The translations under genes and the position numbers were made by a program. From Chloracidobacterium sp. (GTDB lineage: Bacteria; Acidobacteriota; Blastocatellia; Pyrinomonadales; Pyrinomonadaceae), in assembly GCA_016716365.1 (NCBI GenBank), contig JADJWM010000018.1, positions 682,001-746,000 on the forward strand: a DNA stretch of 64,000 bases. Reading direction: 5' to 3'. A model generated the notes under the pieces. It ran no database searches and had not been told where the DNA came from. It saw nothing but the letters and a program-made list of their open reading frames with translations. Of this stretch, positions 1 through 9,096 are shown piece by piece; positions within the stretch are counted from its first letter, which is position 1, and each line of letters begins with the position of its first letter.

Positions 1-229
1 GCGTGTTCATCCTTTTGACGAACCGAACCCACCATCACCCACTCCCTTTCATGAACATCAATTCTGTCCGCCGCCGCTTCCATGACCTCGCGATCGACGC
101 CCTCGAATGTAGTAAATAAGCGTTGTCGCCGATTTTTGAACAAAAAAACCTTGCAACGCGTCAAATATTCTGATAATCAAAAAGGCGCTTTCCCCAAAAG
201 TAAAGATCGTAATCGGAGACTGGCTTAAG

Positions 230-1447
230 ATGAAACGTTATTTGACCGTTTTCATATTTGTCCTGGCCGCGGTCGGAACGGGGTTTGCGCAAAGCAACCG
301 CTCCACGCGTCCCAGGGTCGTTGCAACCCCGACGCCGGCTCTGCCGGTCATTCAAAGCGATAACACCGATCCCGAGCGGCGTGGCGGACCGCCCGTCCTC
401 GGCGGCGACAGCACACGGCGTCCGGTGCCGGGCCGGACCCCTGAGACGGTCGACGATGAGTCGGATGTTATCAAGGTGGAGACGAACCTGATCACGATGC
501 CGGTTTCAGTGCTGGACCGCGATGGGCGATTTGTCAGCGGGATCGACCAGCGTGATTTCAAGATCTACGAGAACGGTGTAGAACAGCGGATCGAATACTT
601 CCAGTCGGTCGAACAGCCGTTCACGGTCATCCTGATGATCGACGTCAGCCCATCGACTGCTTTCCGTATCGATGAGATACATTCCTCAGCGGTCCTTTTT
701 GTTGACCAGTTAAGACCGAACGATCAAGTTATGGTGGTTGCCTTTGACGACCGAATGCGGGTTCTCTCGCAGCCGACGAACGACAAACGCATCCTCCGGA
801 ACGCGATCTATCAGGCCCAGTTTGGCGATGGCACGAGCCTTTATGAAGCGGTGGATACCGTGATCAGAAGGGAGTTGTCGCGGGTCTCGGGTCGCAAGGC
901 AGTGGTCTTGTTCACCGACGGGGTCGATACCACGTCCAGGCGTGCGTCCTACGAAAGCACGCTTGCAGCCGCCGAAGAGATCGACGCACTGTTTTATCCG
1001 ATCCGATATGACACTCAGCGCGACGGCTTTGGCGGCGGCGGTTGGGGCGGCAACCGGAACCCGCGAAGGGGTGGTCGAAATCAAGTGAACATTGGGGGCA
1101 TCATAGGAATCATTATCGGCGGCGGGAACTTCCCAATGCCGGGTGGTGGGCCGGGTGGCGGTGGCGGCTCGAACGCCTATGAAAGAGGCCGTCAGTACCT
1201 TGACCTGCTCGCGCAAAACAGCGGCGGGCGCAAATTCGAGGCTGACACTACCGCGAATCTTGATGCGGCGTTCACCGGTATCGCCGAAGAGCTTCGTCGA
1301 CAGTATTCTCTCGGGTACTACCCCGAAACGGTCGGCGAGGCAGGCGAGCGGCGGCAGATCCGCGTACGCGTGATGCGGCCGAATCTTGTCGTCCGGACCA
1401 AGAACAGCTACATTGTCGGCCAGAATGTGAGGAAACCCGGCGTGTAA
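230..1447 (+). CDS. Secreted VWFA-related Acidobacterial domain protein
   Basis: The 405-residue product begins with a signal peptide (MKRYLTVFIFVLAAVGTGFAQ is split here as about residues 1-21), so it should be exported. After a Pro/Arg-rich linker comes the conserved lead-in seen in this family (an N-terminal DxxxFxxYENGVEQ-like segment near residues 107-121), then a von Willebrand factor A fold with an intact MIDAS motif DVSPS starting at Asp138 and the later segment VLFTDGVDTTS. Residues about 262-315 are an unusually Gly-rich insert. The family is greatly expanded in Acidobacteriota; its role is unknown but metal-dependent adhesion or protein binding at the cell surface is the usual inference. 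The ATG is preceded by GGAGA about 13 bases upstream. The next gene is a clear paralogue. Confidence 0.85.
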   Translation: MKRYLTVFIFVLAAVGTGFAQSNRSTRPRVVATPTPALPVIQSDNTDPERRGGPPVLGGDSTRRPVPGRTPETVDDESDVIKVETNLITMPVSVLDRDGRFVSGIDQRDFKIYENGVEQRIEYFQSVEQPFTVILMIDVSPSTAFRIDEIHSSAVLFVDQLRPNDQVMVVAFDDRMRVLSQPTNDKRILRNAIYQAQFGDGTSLYEAVDTVIRRELSRVSGRKAVVLFTDGVDTTSRRASYESTLAAAEEIDALFYPIRYDTQRDGFGGGGWGGNRNPRRGGRNQVNIGGIIGIIIGGGNFPMPGGGPGGGGGSNAYERGRQYLDLLAQNSGGRKFEADTTANLDAAFTGIAEELRRQYSLGYYPETVGEAGERRQIRVRVMRPNLVVRTKNSYIVGQNVRKPGV

Positions 1448-1650
1448 CGCTGCGAATGAACCCAATTAGAATTAGTTCGATGGGATTCGGAGGCTGCGGA
1501 TCTGCGGGTTCCGAATGTTTTAACAGATCGGGCGGCTGAGATTTTCGATCCTTGGGCACGGGGCGCGTCCAATTTCGGGAACCGTCGGAAAACATCTTTT
1601 CCGCCCGGCTCGCGCATCGTATACTCTAATTTCAGGTTCGGACGGACTTA

Positions 1651-2865
1651 ATGTCGAAGACTCTCCATTTCTTGGTTGTATTGGTTACAGCAGCGACCCT
1701 CCTTTTCGCGGTCGAGGCTGAAGCACAATCGCGCCGGGTTCCGCCCGGACAAAGCAAAGCAAAGATCAATGAACGCACCGAAGTGCCCCGGCCGACGCCG
1801 ACTCCGGCGGTCGAAGCTGAAGAGGCTGAAGGGGTGATCTCGGTCGACACCCGGCTAGTTACTGTCCCGGTTCGGGTGCTTGACCGGCGAAACCGCTTCA
1901 TCGGCGGGCTCCAGAAAGAAGACTTTTCGATCTTTGAGAACGGAATTCAGCAAGAGCTTGCGTATTTCAGCAACGAAGCTCAGCCGTTCACGGTCGCGCT
2001 CGTACTCGATATGAGTTATTCGAGCACGTTCAAGATCGACGAGATCCAGAATGCCGCGATCGCCTTCATCGCCCAATTGCGTCCGGACGATCAGGTGATG
2101 GTCCTTTCATTCGACGAAGAAGTTCGTTTTCTTTGCGAAGCGACCACCGATAGAAAGAAGATCTATGCGGCGATCCGCAGCACGATGATAGGAACCGGCA
2201 CCAGTCTATACGAGGCGGTGGACCGGACGATGAACGGCCCGCTTCGCACGCTCCAGGGCCGCAAAGCCATTGTCCTGTTCACGGATGGGGTTGACACTAC
2301 AAGCCGGCGTGCCCACGACCTGGACAATCTGCGGGATGCGATGGAATTGGATGCCCTGATCTATCCGATACGCTACGACACTTTTGATGATGTCCAGGCG
2401 ATGAAGAATCGTTCGGTCGTCGGGATTCCGGGCGGGATCACACTTCCTGACAGCGGCACCCAACTGCCAACGGGTACCGGGATCCCGTTTCCGACGACCC
2501 GGCGGACGCCGCGGACCGGCAGCGACCCCAACCGTCGCGACGACCCGATGGGACTTCCGCCGACGCGGCCATCGATCAAGGCCCCCGGGGAGCAGGGCAC
2601 CACGATCGAAGAATACCGATATGCCGAAGAATACCTGAATCAGTTGGCCATTCGGACAGGCGGGACCGCATACCTTGCTTCGACTTACGGCAACCTAAAC
2701 TCGGCCTTTGCGAAGATCGCAAGCGAGTTGAGGGAGTTCTACAGCATCGGATATTATCCGGGTGAAAACTCCGGGGGCGGGACCGCGGTCAGGATAAAGG
2801 TTCGCGTCGATCGCGAAAACGTTGTCGTTAAGGCCCGCGACAGTTACGTGGTCCCTAAGAAATAA
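1651..2865 (+). CDS. Secreted VWFA-related Acidobacterial domain protein (paralogue of the gene before it)
   Basis: This 404-residue protein has the same plan as its upstream neighbour: an N-terminal signal peptide ending near AEAQ, a short disordered linker, the segment DFSIFENGIQQ, then a VWA domain whose MIDAS motif DMSYS starts at Asp120 and which repeats the VLFTDGVDTTS block. The Gly-rich insert of the neighbour is replaced by a Pro/Thr/Arg-rich insert at about residues 260-315. The C-terminal segment with YSIGYYPGE is shared by both. A 200-base gap separates the two genes, so they may be transcribed separately. It ends 12 bases from the convergent glgC. Function is unknown; tandem duplication with divergence of the insert is the likely origin. 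Confidence 0.85.
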   Translation: MSKTLHFLVVLVTAATLLFAVEAEAQSRRVPPGQSKAKINERTEVPRPTPTPAVEAEEAEGVISVDTRLVTVPVRVLDRRNRFIGGLQKEDFSIFENGIQQELAYFSNEAQPFTVALVLDMSYSSTFKIDEIQNAAIAFIAQLRPDDQVMVLSFDEEVRFLCEATTDRKKIYAAIRSTMIGTGTSLYEAVDRTMNGPLRTLQGRKAIVLFTDGVDTTSRRAHDLDNLRDAMELDALIYPIRYDTFDDVQAMKNRSVVGIPGGITLPDSGTQLPTGTGIPFPTTRRTPRTGSDPNRRDDPMGLPPTRPSIKAPGEQGTTIEEYRYAEEYLNQLAIRTGGTAYLASTYGNLNSAFAKIASELREFYSIGYYPGENSGGGTAVRIKVRVDRENVVVKARDSYVVPKK

Positions 2866-2877
2866 GATCGATGATCT

Positions 2878-4173
2878 TTAGATAACCGTCCCGTCTTCGA
2901 TCCGGCCCCCTTTTGGCACAATTATGATCCCCTCGCGAATAAAATAGCTTCCGTCCGTAGCGTCAAAGGTCTCTATCCCGGTGGAATTGACCAGCCGTAC
3001 ATCTCTTCCTATCCGAACGTCCTTGTCGATGATCGCTTTCTTAATGACCGAGTTTGCGCCTATGCCGATATGGGGCGTATTCGTCCCCAAATTGTCCCTG
3101 ATCTCATCGATCGATTCAAAGAGATCCGAACCCATTACGATCGAATCTTCAACGCGGACCCCAATGTCCAGACGGCTGCGTAGGCCGATTATCGAGTTTC
3201 GCGCGTAGACACCGTTCATTATGCAGCCTTCGCTCACCATCGAGTTGTCGATATCGCACGAATGAAGTTTTGACGGGGGTAGGTAGCGGCTGCGGGTGTA
3301 GATTGGCGATTCGGCGTCGAAGAAATTGAATTTAGGCAGAGGCGACGCCAGATCGAGATTCGCTTGATAAAAGGCCCTGATCGTCCCGATATCTTCCCAA
3401 TAATCGTTGAACAAAAACGCTTGGACGTTATGATTCTGGATCGCGGCGGGTATGATCTCGCCGCCAAAATCGACGGCCGATTCGTCGGCGTTAAGCAACT
3501 CGATGAGTTTCGGATAATCGAAAATGTAAATGCCCATCGAGGCAAGGTAGGGCCGCCGTTCAGCCTCTTCGGAAGAAAGGCCGAAGGCGGTGGTATCAAC
3601 CCTCATGGATTCAAGGGCGTCGCCCTTCGGTTTTTCCTTGAATTCGACGATCCTGCCGTCCCGGTCGGTCTTGAGAAGCCCAAATCCTCCCGCATCGGTG
3701 GGGTTCGCGGGGATCACTGAGATCGTAACGTCGGCATTGGTTGACGAATGGCGTTCGAGGAAGTTCCTATAATCCATCCTATACAGATGGTCGCCGGACA
3801 GGATCACCAGCGTCTTGACGTTCCAGCTTCGAAGGTGCGGGAGAATCTGTCGAACGGCGTCCGCCGTTCCCTGGAACCAATCCGGCCGCTCGCGAGTCTG
3901 TTCGGCGGCGAGGATCTCGACAAATCCGGTCGAGAAACTTGAAAATCTGTAAGTTCGCGAAATATGCCGGTTAAGCGAGGCTGAATTGTACTGGGTCAGC
4001 ACAAAGATGTGCAGTATATTCGAGTTGATGCAGTTCGAAACCGGCACGTCGATCAGCCGGTATTTTCCGCCAAGCGGGACCGCGGGCTTCGAACGTTCCT
4101 GGGTTAGCGGGAATAAACGCGAACCCGCTCCACCCCCAAGTATGACCGCTACGACATTTTCAGTCCGACTCAT
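2878..4173 (-). CDS. glgC: Glucose-1-phosphate adenylyltransferase (ADP-glucose synthase)
   Basis: The enzyme makes ADP-glucose from glucose-1-phosphate and ATP, the committed step of bacterial glycogen synthesis. The 431 residues are full length. The nucleotide-binding start is visible as ILGGGAGSRLFPLTQERSKP, followed by the dimer segment VPLGGKYRLIDVPVSNCINS, the sugar-phosphate site VEFKEKP and the C-terminal left-handed beta-helix with hexapeptide repeats, which carries allosteric control in this family. The ATG at 4173 has no clear Shine-Dalgarno sequence. No other glycogen gene lies nearby, so it stands alone between VWA genes and mtgA. Confidence 0.95.
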   Translation of the reverse strand: MSRTENVVAVILGGGAGSRLFPLTQERSKPAVPLGGKYRLIDVPVSNCINSNILHIFVLTQYNSASLNRHISRTYRFSSFSTGFVEILAAEQTRERPDWFQGTADAVRQILPHLRSWNVKTLVILSGDHLYRMDYRNFLERHSSTNADVTISVIPANPTDAGGFGLLKTDRDGRIVEFKEKPKGDALESMRVDTTAFGLSSEEAERRPYLASMGIYIFDYPKLIELLNADESAVDFGGEIIPAAIQNHNVQAFLFNDYWEDIGTIRAFYQANLDLASPLPKFNFFDAESPIYTRSRYLPPSKLHSCDIDNSMVSEGCIMNGVYARNSIIGLRSRLDIGVRVEDSIVMGSDLFESIDEIRDNLGTNTPHIGIGANSVIKKAIIDKDVRIGRDVRLVNSTGIETFDATDGSYFIREGIIIVPKGGRIEDGTVI

Positions 4174-4344
4174 AAATGCAATAGATCAAAAAGTTTGCGA
4201 TGAATGAAGGATAACTGTAAGTCCTTTCAAATTCAAACTGTTGTCTTTCAGGCGGGCCGCTTATCGAACGGCGGGCCGCAGAATATCGTATAGTAGAAAT
4301 GGCCGAACAGGGCGGGGTTTCGTCCGCTTTGGGGCCGCCTGGTT

Positions 4345-5106
4345 ATGTGGTATTGGACGAAAGTACTTTTCCTTACGCTTCTGGGTGCGATCGTGGTCTG
4401 GCTGGCGTATGAATTGATCACGTTCCCGAATATCTCCAGCCTCAGGACCGAGAATCCGGTGTCGACATCAATGATCGAATACCGGCTGGGCGAAGCCCGG
4501 GCGGCCGGCCGTGAGCCGCGAAAATTCATGATATGGACTCCGATGGAGCAGATCTCGCCGAACCTACAGCGTGCGGTGCTCGCCGGCGAGGACGCCCGCT
4601 TTTTCGAGCATAACGGTTTTGACTGGGATGCGATCCAGAAGGCGTGGGACGAGGCGGTCCGCGAGGGCGAGAAAGAGGCCAAGGCCGAGGGCGACTACGA
4701 TCCCGAAAGCTGGATACCGCCGATGCCGAGCTTTAAGCGGGGAGCATCGACGGTCACCCAGCAGCTTGCGAAGAACCTTTATCTGTCGGAGGACCGGAAC
4801 TTTCTGAGAAAAGGAAGGGAAGCGGCTTACACCTACTTCCTTGAGCGGAACTTGTCCAAACGCCGGATCCTTGAGATCTATCTGAACGTCATCGAATGGG
4901 GCGACGGGATCTACGGGGCCGAAGCCGCGTCGCGAAATTACTTTCGCAAGTCCGCATCGAACTTGACCCGGGAAGAGGCTGCCTATCTAGCAGCCATGAT
5001 CCCGAGCCCGCTGAACGTATTTAATCCTGAAAAGAACCGAAAACGGGTTGTCAGGCGGCAGCGGGCGATCCTTCGCGGAATGAATTCAATAAAGCTCGCC
5101 TACTAG
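4345..5106 (+). CDS. mtgA: Monofunctional biosynthetic peptidoglycan transglycosylase
   Basis: This inner-membrane enzyme polymerises lipid II into glycan strands. The 253 residues contain one N-terminal membrane segment (about residues 5-24) and a complete GT51 domain with EDARFFEHNGFDW (catalytic Glu), KRGASTVTQQLAKNLYLS, RKGREA and RILEIYLNVIEWGDGIYG. No penicillin-binding transpeptidase domain follows, and the length fits MtgA rather than a bifunctional PBP. It is divergent from glgC. A stretch of acidic residues (EKEAKAEGDYD) lies between the first two motifs and is longer than usual. Confidence 0.92.
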   Translation: MWYWTKVLFLTLLGAIVVWLAYELITFPNISSLRTENPVSTSMIEYRLGEARAAGREPRKFMIWTPMEQISPNLQRAVLAGEDARFFEHNGFDWDAIQKAWDEAVREGEKEAKAEGDYDPESWIPPMPSFKRGASTVTQQLAKNLYLSEDRNFLRKGREAAYTYFLERNLSKRRILEIYLNVIEWGDGIYGAEAASRNYFRKSASNLTREEAAYLAAMIPSPLNVFNPEKNRKRVVRRQRAILRGMNSIKLAY

Positions 5107-5215
5107 ACAGCCCCGTTTCCTGATTGTGAGCGGCGTCACCGTGTGTGCCAACGCTTCTGTACTAAACTTCTTCCGGAAAGCTTTCAAATGTTTCTGAAAA
5201 GGAGGGGACGACCGA

Positions 5216-5806
5216 ATGAAACGATTTGTTGCCATGACGACGGTTTTTCTGCTTCTAGTTTTCGCAATTGCCGAGTATCGGACGGGTTCAGGCCTTCCCG
5301 GCATCGAACCTGTTCTTGCACAGGACGAGATCAAGATGCCCGAGACGATCATCCTCGGTAAGGACAGCAAACTCGGGCAAGTGAAGTTCAACCATGTGAG
5401 CCATAACGGCGGCACATACAGCATTGCCGGCACAGGACCGATCGCATGTATTGAATGCCATCACACGGCCCAGCCGGCTTCGGAACTCGCGAAACTAGGT
5501 TTGAAGACGGCGTGGCCGGCAGACCGGACAACGACGCTTACGCTGGAACTGTTCAATAAGGACCCGAAGGCGGCCGGCGTCGCTGCATGCCGAAGCTGCC
5601 ATGCACCAGCCGGCACTGTTCCGAAATTGATGGACAAGATCCCTGAGATGAAACACGAATCGAGCACTGCGATCATCTCGCTGACCAATCAGCAGGCTAT
5701 GCACCGAAACTGCGCCGGCTGCCACACGGAAGTCGCAAAACAAAACAAGGCACAGAAAGGGCCGACGACCATGCAATGCACCGCTTGCCATAAGCGCGCG
5801 GGATGA
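5216..5806 (+). CDS. Tetrahaem class III-type cytochrome c
   Basis: The 196-residue product has an N-terminal signal anchor or signal peptide (about residues 1-20, cleavage possibly after VLAQ) and four c-type haem motifs, CIECH, CRSCH, CAGCH and CTACH. The His residues in FNHVSHNGG and MKHESS are candidate sixth ligands, as in cytochrome c3/c7 proteins. It is therefore expected to be a periplasmic electron carrier. The ATG is preceded by a strong AAGGAGGGG. No oxidoreductase partner gene lies next to it: mtgA is upstream and a convergent S8 protease downstream. The electron donor and acceptor cannot be told from this window. Confidence 0.88.
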   Translation: MKRFVAMTTVFLLLVFAIAEYRTGSGLPGIEPVLAQDEIKMPETIILGKDSKLGQVKFNHVSHNGGTYSIAGTGPIACIECHHTAQPASELAKLGLKTAWPADRTTTLTLELFNKDPKAAGVAACRSCHAPAGTVPKLMDKIPEMKHESSTAIISLTNQQAMHRNCAGCHTEVAKQNKAQKGPTTMQCTACHKRAG

Positions 5807-5830
5807 ACGAAAAGGGAATAGCAAAAGAAG

Positions 5831-5861
5831 AAGGACTGCCGCTGTCGACAGTCCTTTTTAT
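5831..5861 (+). terminator. Rho-independent terminator after the cytochrome gene
   Basis: An 8-bp stem, AAGGACTG (5831-5838) with CAGTCCTT (5849-5856), runs directly into a T-rich tract (TTTTTATC). It lies between the cytochrome and the convergent protease gene and probably ends the cytochrome transcript. Confidence 0.8.
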
Positions 5862-5881
5862 CTTGTTGGATCCGAGCACCG

Positions 5882-8764
5882 TCAAGGCAGTTCATAGTCG
5901 ATGAACGACGCCTGTGTGGGCACATCACCTAACTGGCCAAAGGACAGTACCAAGATGCCGGTCGTTGAGTTAACGATGTACCACGTTCCATTTGACGGCC
6001 TGAAAACGGCAACATCCGTCTTGCCGTCACCGTCATAATCCGCCGCGACGGGAATGTCGCCGGCCTGTCCCCAGGTCTGCGAACTAAATCCAAGCGTTGT
6101 GTGGCTCAAAAACCACTGCCCGGTACCGGGTCGGAACACAGCCTGATCGGTCGCGCCGTCGCCGTCAAAATCACCGGTCAGAGGTATATCTCCGGCCTGG
6201 CCCCACGTCTGGACAAAGAAACCAAGCGACGACTTCAGCAAGTACCAGTTATTATTCGAAGGCCGGAACAGGGCTACGTCACCGATGCCGTCACCGTCGA
6301 AATCGCCCTGCATTGGCTTATCGCCGGCGACACCAAAATGAAAAGTACTGAAAGTCGCGTTTGCGAACCGTGTATACCACATGTTATCGGACTCGCGGTA
6401 GATCACCAGGTCGGCGCTGCCATCATTGTCGCGATCGGTCGGTACGGGCACGTCACCGGCCTGGCCCCAGCCGAACGCCTGAAACGTCTGCGACTGCGAC
6501 ATAAACACATACCAAGTACCGTTGGACGGGCGGAAGACGGCTACGTCAGTAATGCCGTCGCCGTCATAGTCCGCCGGCACCATCAGGTCGCCCGTAACTC
6601 CGAACTCCTGAGCGGTGTACCCGGCGGTGCCCCGTTGCAGGTACCAAATATTGTTGGCCGGGCGCCTTACCGAAAGGTCCGAACGCCCATCGCCGTCGTA
6701 ATCGAACAACGTCGGCTGGGCTCCGGTTTGGTTGATCGTAAAGGTCTGTCCCGCACCCGTGATCGTGGTCGAGCGGGCTACGCCGGTATTCTCCGCCACC
6801 GAGTATTCGATCGTACCGTTACCGGAGCCGTTTGCGGCCGAGGTGATCGTGACCCACGGAGCATTGCTCGTCGCCGTCCATGGACAGCTGCTCGTGGCCG
6901 CAATGTTAAAGCTGCCCGTGCCGCCCGCCCCACTAAGCGACGTGCTGCCCGGCGTGAACGAATAGCTGCAATTGCCGCCGAGGCTAAGGGTGTAATCTCC
7001 CTGCGATCCGGCCGCAGCCGAGGATCCGGGGTTATACGTGGCCCGGATCGAGAAGTTGCCTGCGGAAGGGGTCGTAAAGAAACCACTTGTCGCCGGGATC
7101 CGTGAATTCGTTCCGCCTCCCCCGTTGTTGTCCGACGCGATGACCTGTCCGGTGGGATCCAGCAGTTCGAGGTAAGTGTCGTAACTGGCAGACATCGAGA
7201 TCGAGATCTGCTGACCCGCATCTGCCTGGAAACTGTAAAGATCGTAATTTCTCGTCAGATCGTTCGGAAAACTGCAATCAGTGTCGAGAAGTGACAGTCC
7301 GTTGCTGGTGTAACCGATGGTGATCGGGATGACCGTGCAGGTCGGCCCGGCCATGCCGATCGCATGGGCAGCCTGGATACGCGGTTTTATAAGCCCATTC
7401 CGCGTATCGGTGATGGGCAGGCCCGTGTTTTGGAGTATGTTGAACGCATCCGTTACGGGTATTTCCGGATTTCGGCTCCTCAGGAGGGCCATAAGGCCGG
7501 CAACATGCGGGGCCGCCATCGACGTGCCGGAATAGGAGGAGAAATTGTTGTTCGATCCGGGAGCAGCAACGGAAGAGTCGATCCAGCGGCCCGGGGCAAG
7601 CGCGCTCAAAAACGGTGCGCTGTTTGACGAACTCACGACTGCGTCTAATATCGCGCCCGAGCTTCCGTCACCGGATGAACCTACGCTGAAGGCGGTCGAA
7701 ATGCAGGCGGGAGCACTGGTCGCGTTCGTGTATCCGCTGTTTCCGGATGAAATGCTAGTTGCGATGCCCAACGAACGATTAGTGTCTATCGCGGCTTTCC
7801 TGGCTGATTGGACTTCGTCGCAGTTCGTAAAATATTGCCCACCGCCAAGGCTCATATTGATTACGTCGATATCGAACGTTTCGCTAAGTTCGGCAACACG
7901 TTCGAGGCCCGCAACTTGATTCGAAACATAAGAGAGAATGCAGGGCACAGGGTTGCTGCCGCAGCTCGAGGCATTATCAAAGCGCGAAAAGACCTGGATG
8001 GCGATGATGTTCGCACCCTTTGCGATACCGCTGAAATTCGCCGAAGTGCCGGCGGCGATCCCGGCAACATGGGTCCCATGCGGACAGCCGTTTATCAAGG
8101 CATCGCAGTTCAAGCCGGAGTTGGGGTCGATCGAGGATTGAGCTCCTCCGGGGCAGAAACTCAATGAGGTGCCCGCGACCGTTTGCGAGTAACACGCTTC
8201 CGAGACCACTTTGTTGGCGAGGAAGGTATGATTCTTGTCAACACCGCTGTCCAGAATGGCGATCGTTCGGCCCGTACCGTCGATCCCGAAGTTCCAAACG
8301 GTCGGAGCACCGATCACCGCCGAGCTTTCCGCAAGTGTGGGCGGGTCCGCAACGTCCTCTTCGATGCTTTTGATAGAGGGGTCAAATCGCATGGCCGACA
8401 GCGCCGCCTCATTCACCCCCATCGCAACGAAGGGAATGTATTTGAAGGTCCTGGTGCTTTCATCCACCTGGGCCGCGTATCGACTGAGGAAATCATCCTG
8501 GCGGCCCTTAATGCGGGCCTTCTGTTCCGATCGCTCCGCCCTTGCGAGTTCGCCGATCGGCCGGGTCGGGACGTCGAGGCCCACGATCACGCGGACGACG
8601 CCCGTATCCCTTGCTTTTTCGGCCAGCCGGGCAAATTCCCTTTCTTTGAACGACAGCAGTTGGATCGATTGGGCCGCGGTAGGACCGCTGTTTATCGAGC
8701 CGAGATACAGTGACACGCCTATGATCAGCGCGGTGAACAGGAGAAGTACAGGAAGTGATTTCAT
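5882..8764 (-). CDS. Secreted subtilisin-like S8 protease with PPC, BACON and FG-GAP-like repeats
   Basis: I take the start at the ATG at 8764, which gives a 960-residue protein opening with a signal peptide (MKSLPVLLLFTALIIGV); the reading frame is open further upstream but only from a TTG. A propeptide-like region is followed by the S8 catalytic domain with AILDSGVD (Asp), HGTHVAGIAAG (His) and GTSMAAPHVAGL (Ser). After it come a PPC-type beta domain (YDLYSFQADAGQQISIS), a BACON domain (CPWTATSNAPWVTI) and six C-terminal repeats, each with a D-x-D-x-D-G calcium site such as DYDGDG and followed by VAVFRPSNGTWY-like blocks. The architecture points to an exported, calcium-stabilised surface or extracellular protease. 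The third repeat has a variant site, DRDNDG. Confidence 0.92.
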   Translation of the reverse strand: MKSLPVLLLFTALIIGVSLYLGSINSGPTAAQSIQLLSFKEREFARLAEKARDTGVVRVIVGLDVPTRPIGELARAERSEQKARIKGRQDDFLSRYAAQVDESTRTFKYIPFVAMGVNEAALSAMRFDPSIKSIEEDVADPPTLAESSAVIGAPTVWNFGIDGTGRTIAILDSGVDKNHTFLANKVVSEACYSQTVAGTSLSFCPGGAQSSIDPNSGLNCDALINGCPHGTHVAGIAAGTSANFSGIAKGANIIAIQVFSRFDNASSCGSNPVPCILSYVSNQVAGLERVAELSETFDIDVINMSLGGGQYFTNCDEVQSARKAAIDTNRSLGIATSISSGNSGYTNATSAPACISTAFSVGSSGDGSSGAILDAVVSSSNSAPFLSALAPGRWIDSSVAAPGSNNNFSSYSGTSMAAPHVAGLMALLRSRNPEIPVTDAFNILQNTGLPITDTRNGLIKPRIQAAHAIGMAGPTCTVIPITIGYTSNGLSLLDTDCSFPNDLTRNYDLYSFQADAGQQISISMSASYDTYLELLDPTGQVIASDNNGGGGTNSRIPATSGFFTTPSAGNFSIRATYNPGSSAAAGSQGDYTLSLGGNCSYSFTPGSTSLSGAGGTGSFNIAATSSCPWTATSNAPWVTITSAANGSGNGTIEYSVAENTGVARSTTITGAGQTFTINQTGAQPTLFDYDGDGRSDLSVRRPANNIWYLQRGTAGYTAQEFGVTGDLMVPADYDGDGITDVAVFRPSNGTWYVFMSQSQTFQAFGWGQAGDVPVPTDRDNDGSADLVIYRESDNMWYTRFANATFSTFHFGVAGDKPMQGDFDGDGIGDVALFRPSNNNWYLLKSSLGFFVQTWGQAGDIPLTGDFDGDGATDQAVFRPGTGQWFLSHTTLGFSSQTWGQAGDIPVAADYDGDGKTDVAVFRPSNGTWYIVNSTTGILVLSFGQLGDVPTQASFIDYELP

Positions 8765-9096
8765 CTTCGATCGATCCGCGGCTTTTAACCAGGTTCTAAC
8801 GGATCCAAACGCCGCATAAAAACTAAGGATCCCCAAATAGTTTAAACTCTCATTAGAACGCCGGTTTCAATCGGCCAACGAGATATTTGAGAACGCCGCT
8901 TGAAAACATGATTAACCTCCATTTTCTCAAATCGGCGCCGCCAAGGGCAAGGTTTTTTCGTCCGGGACCTCGGCGTAAGGGCTATTCTGAGACGATGCGG
9001 ATGATACACGGCCCCTCGAAAGCCAGGAACGGCCCGCAGTTCGCCCAGATCGCGGGGCAAAGAGCGAGCCGGTCCTTTCTATCCTCCGATGCCCGG

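Noticed and set aside
3..119. Open frame from the left edge to a TAA at 117-119, possible tail of an upstream gene
   Set aside because: Only 38 codons are visible and nothing in them is recognisable, so a truncated gene cannot be told from chance.
710..1465. Minus-strand frame of 251 codons opposite the first VWA gene
   Set aside because: It overlaps the VWA domain with its intact MIDAS motif, and shows no family.
6101..7105. Long plus-strand frame (334 codons) opposite the S8 protease
   Set aside because: It is antisense to six conserved FG-GAP-like repeats and the BACON domain, and its product is basic with no recognisable motif.
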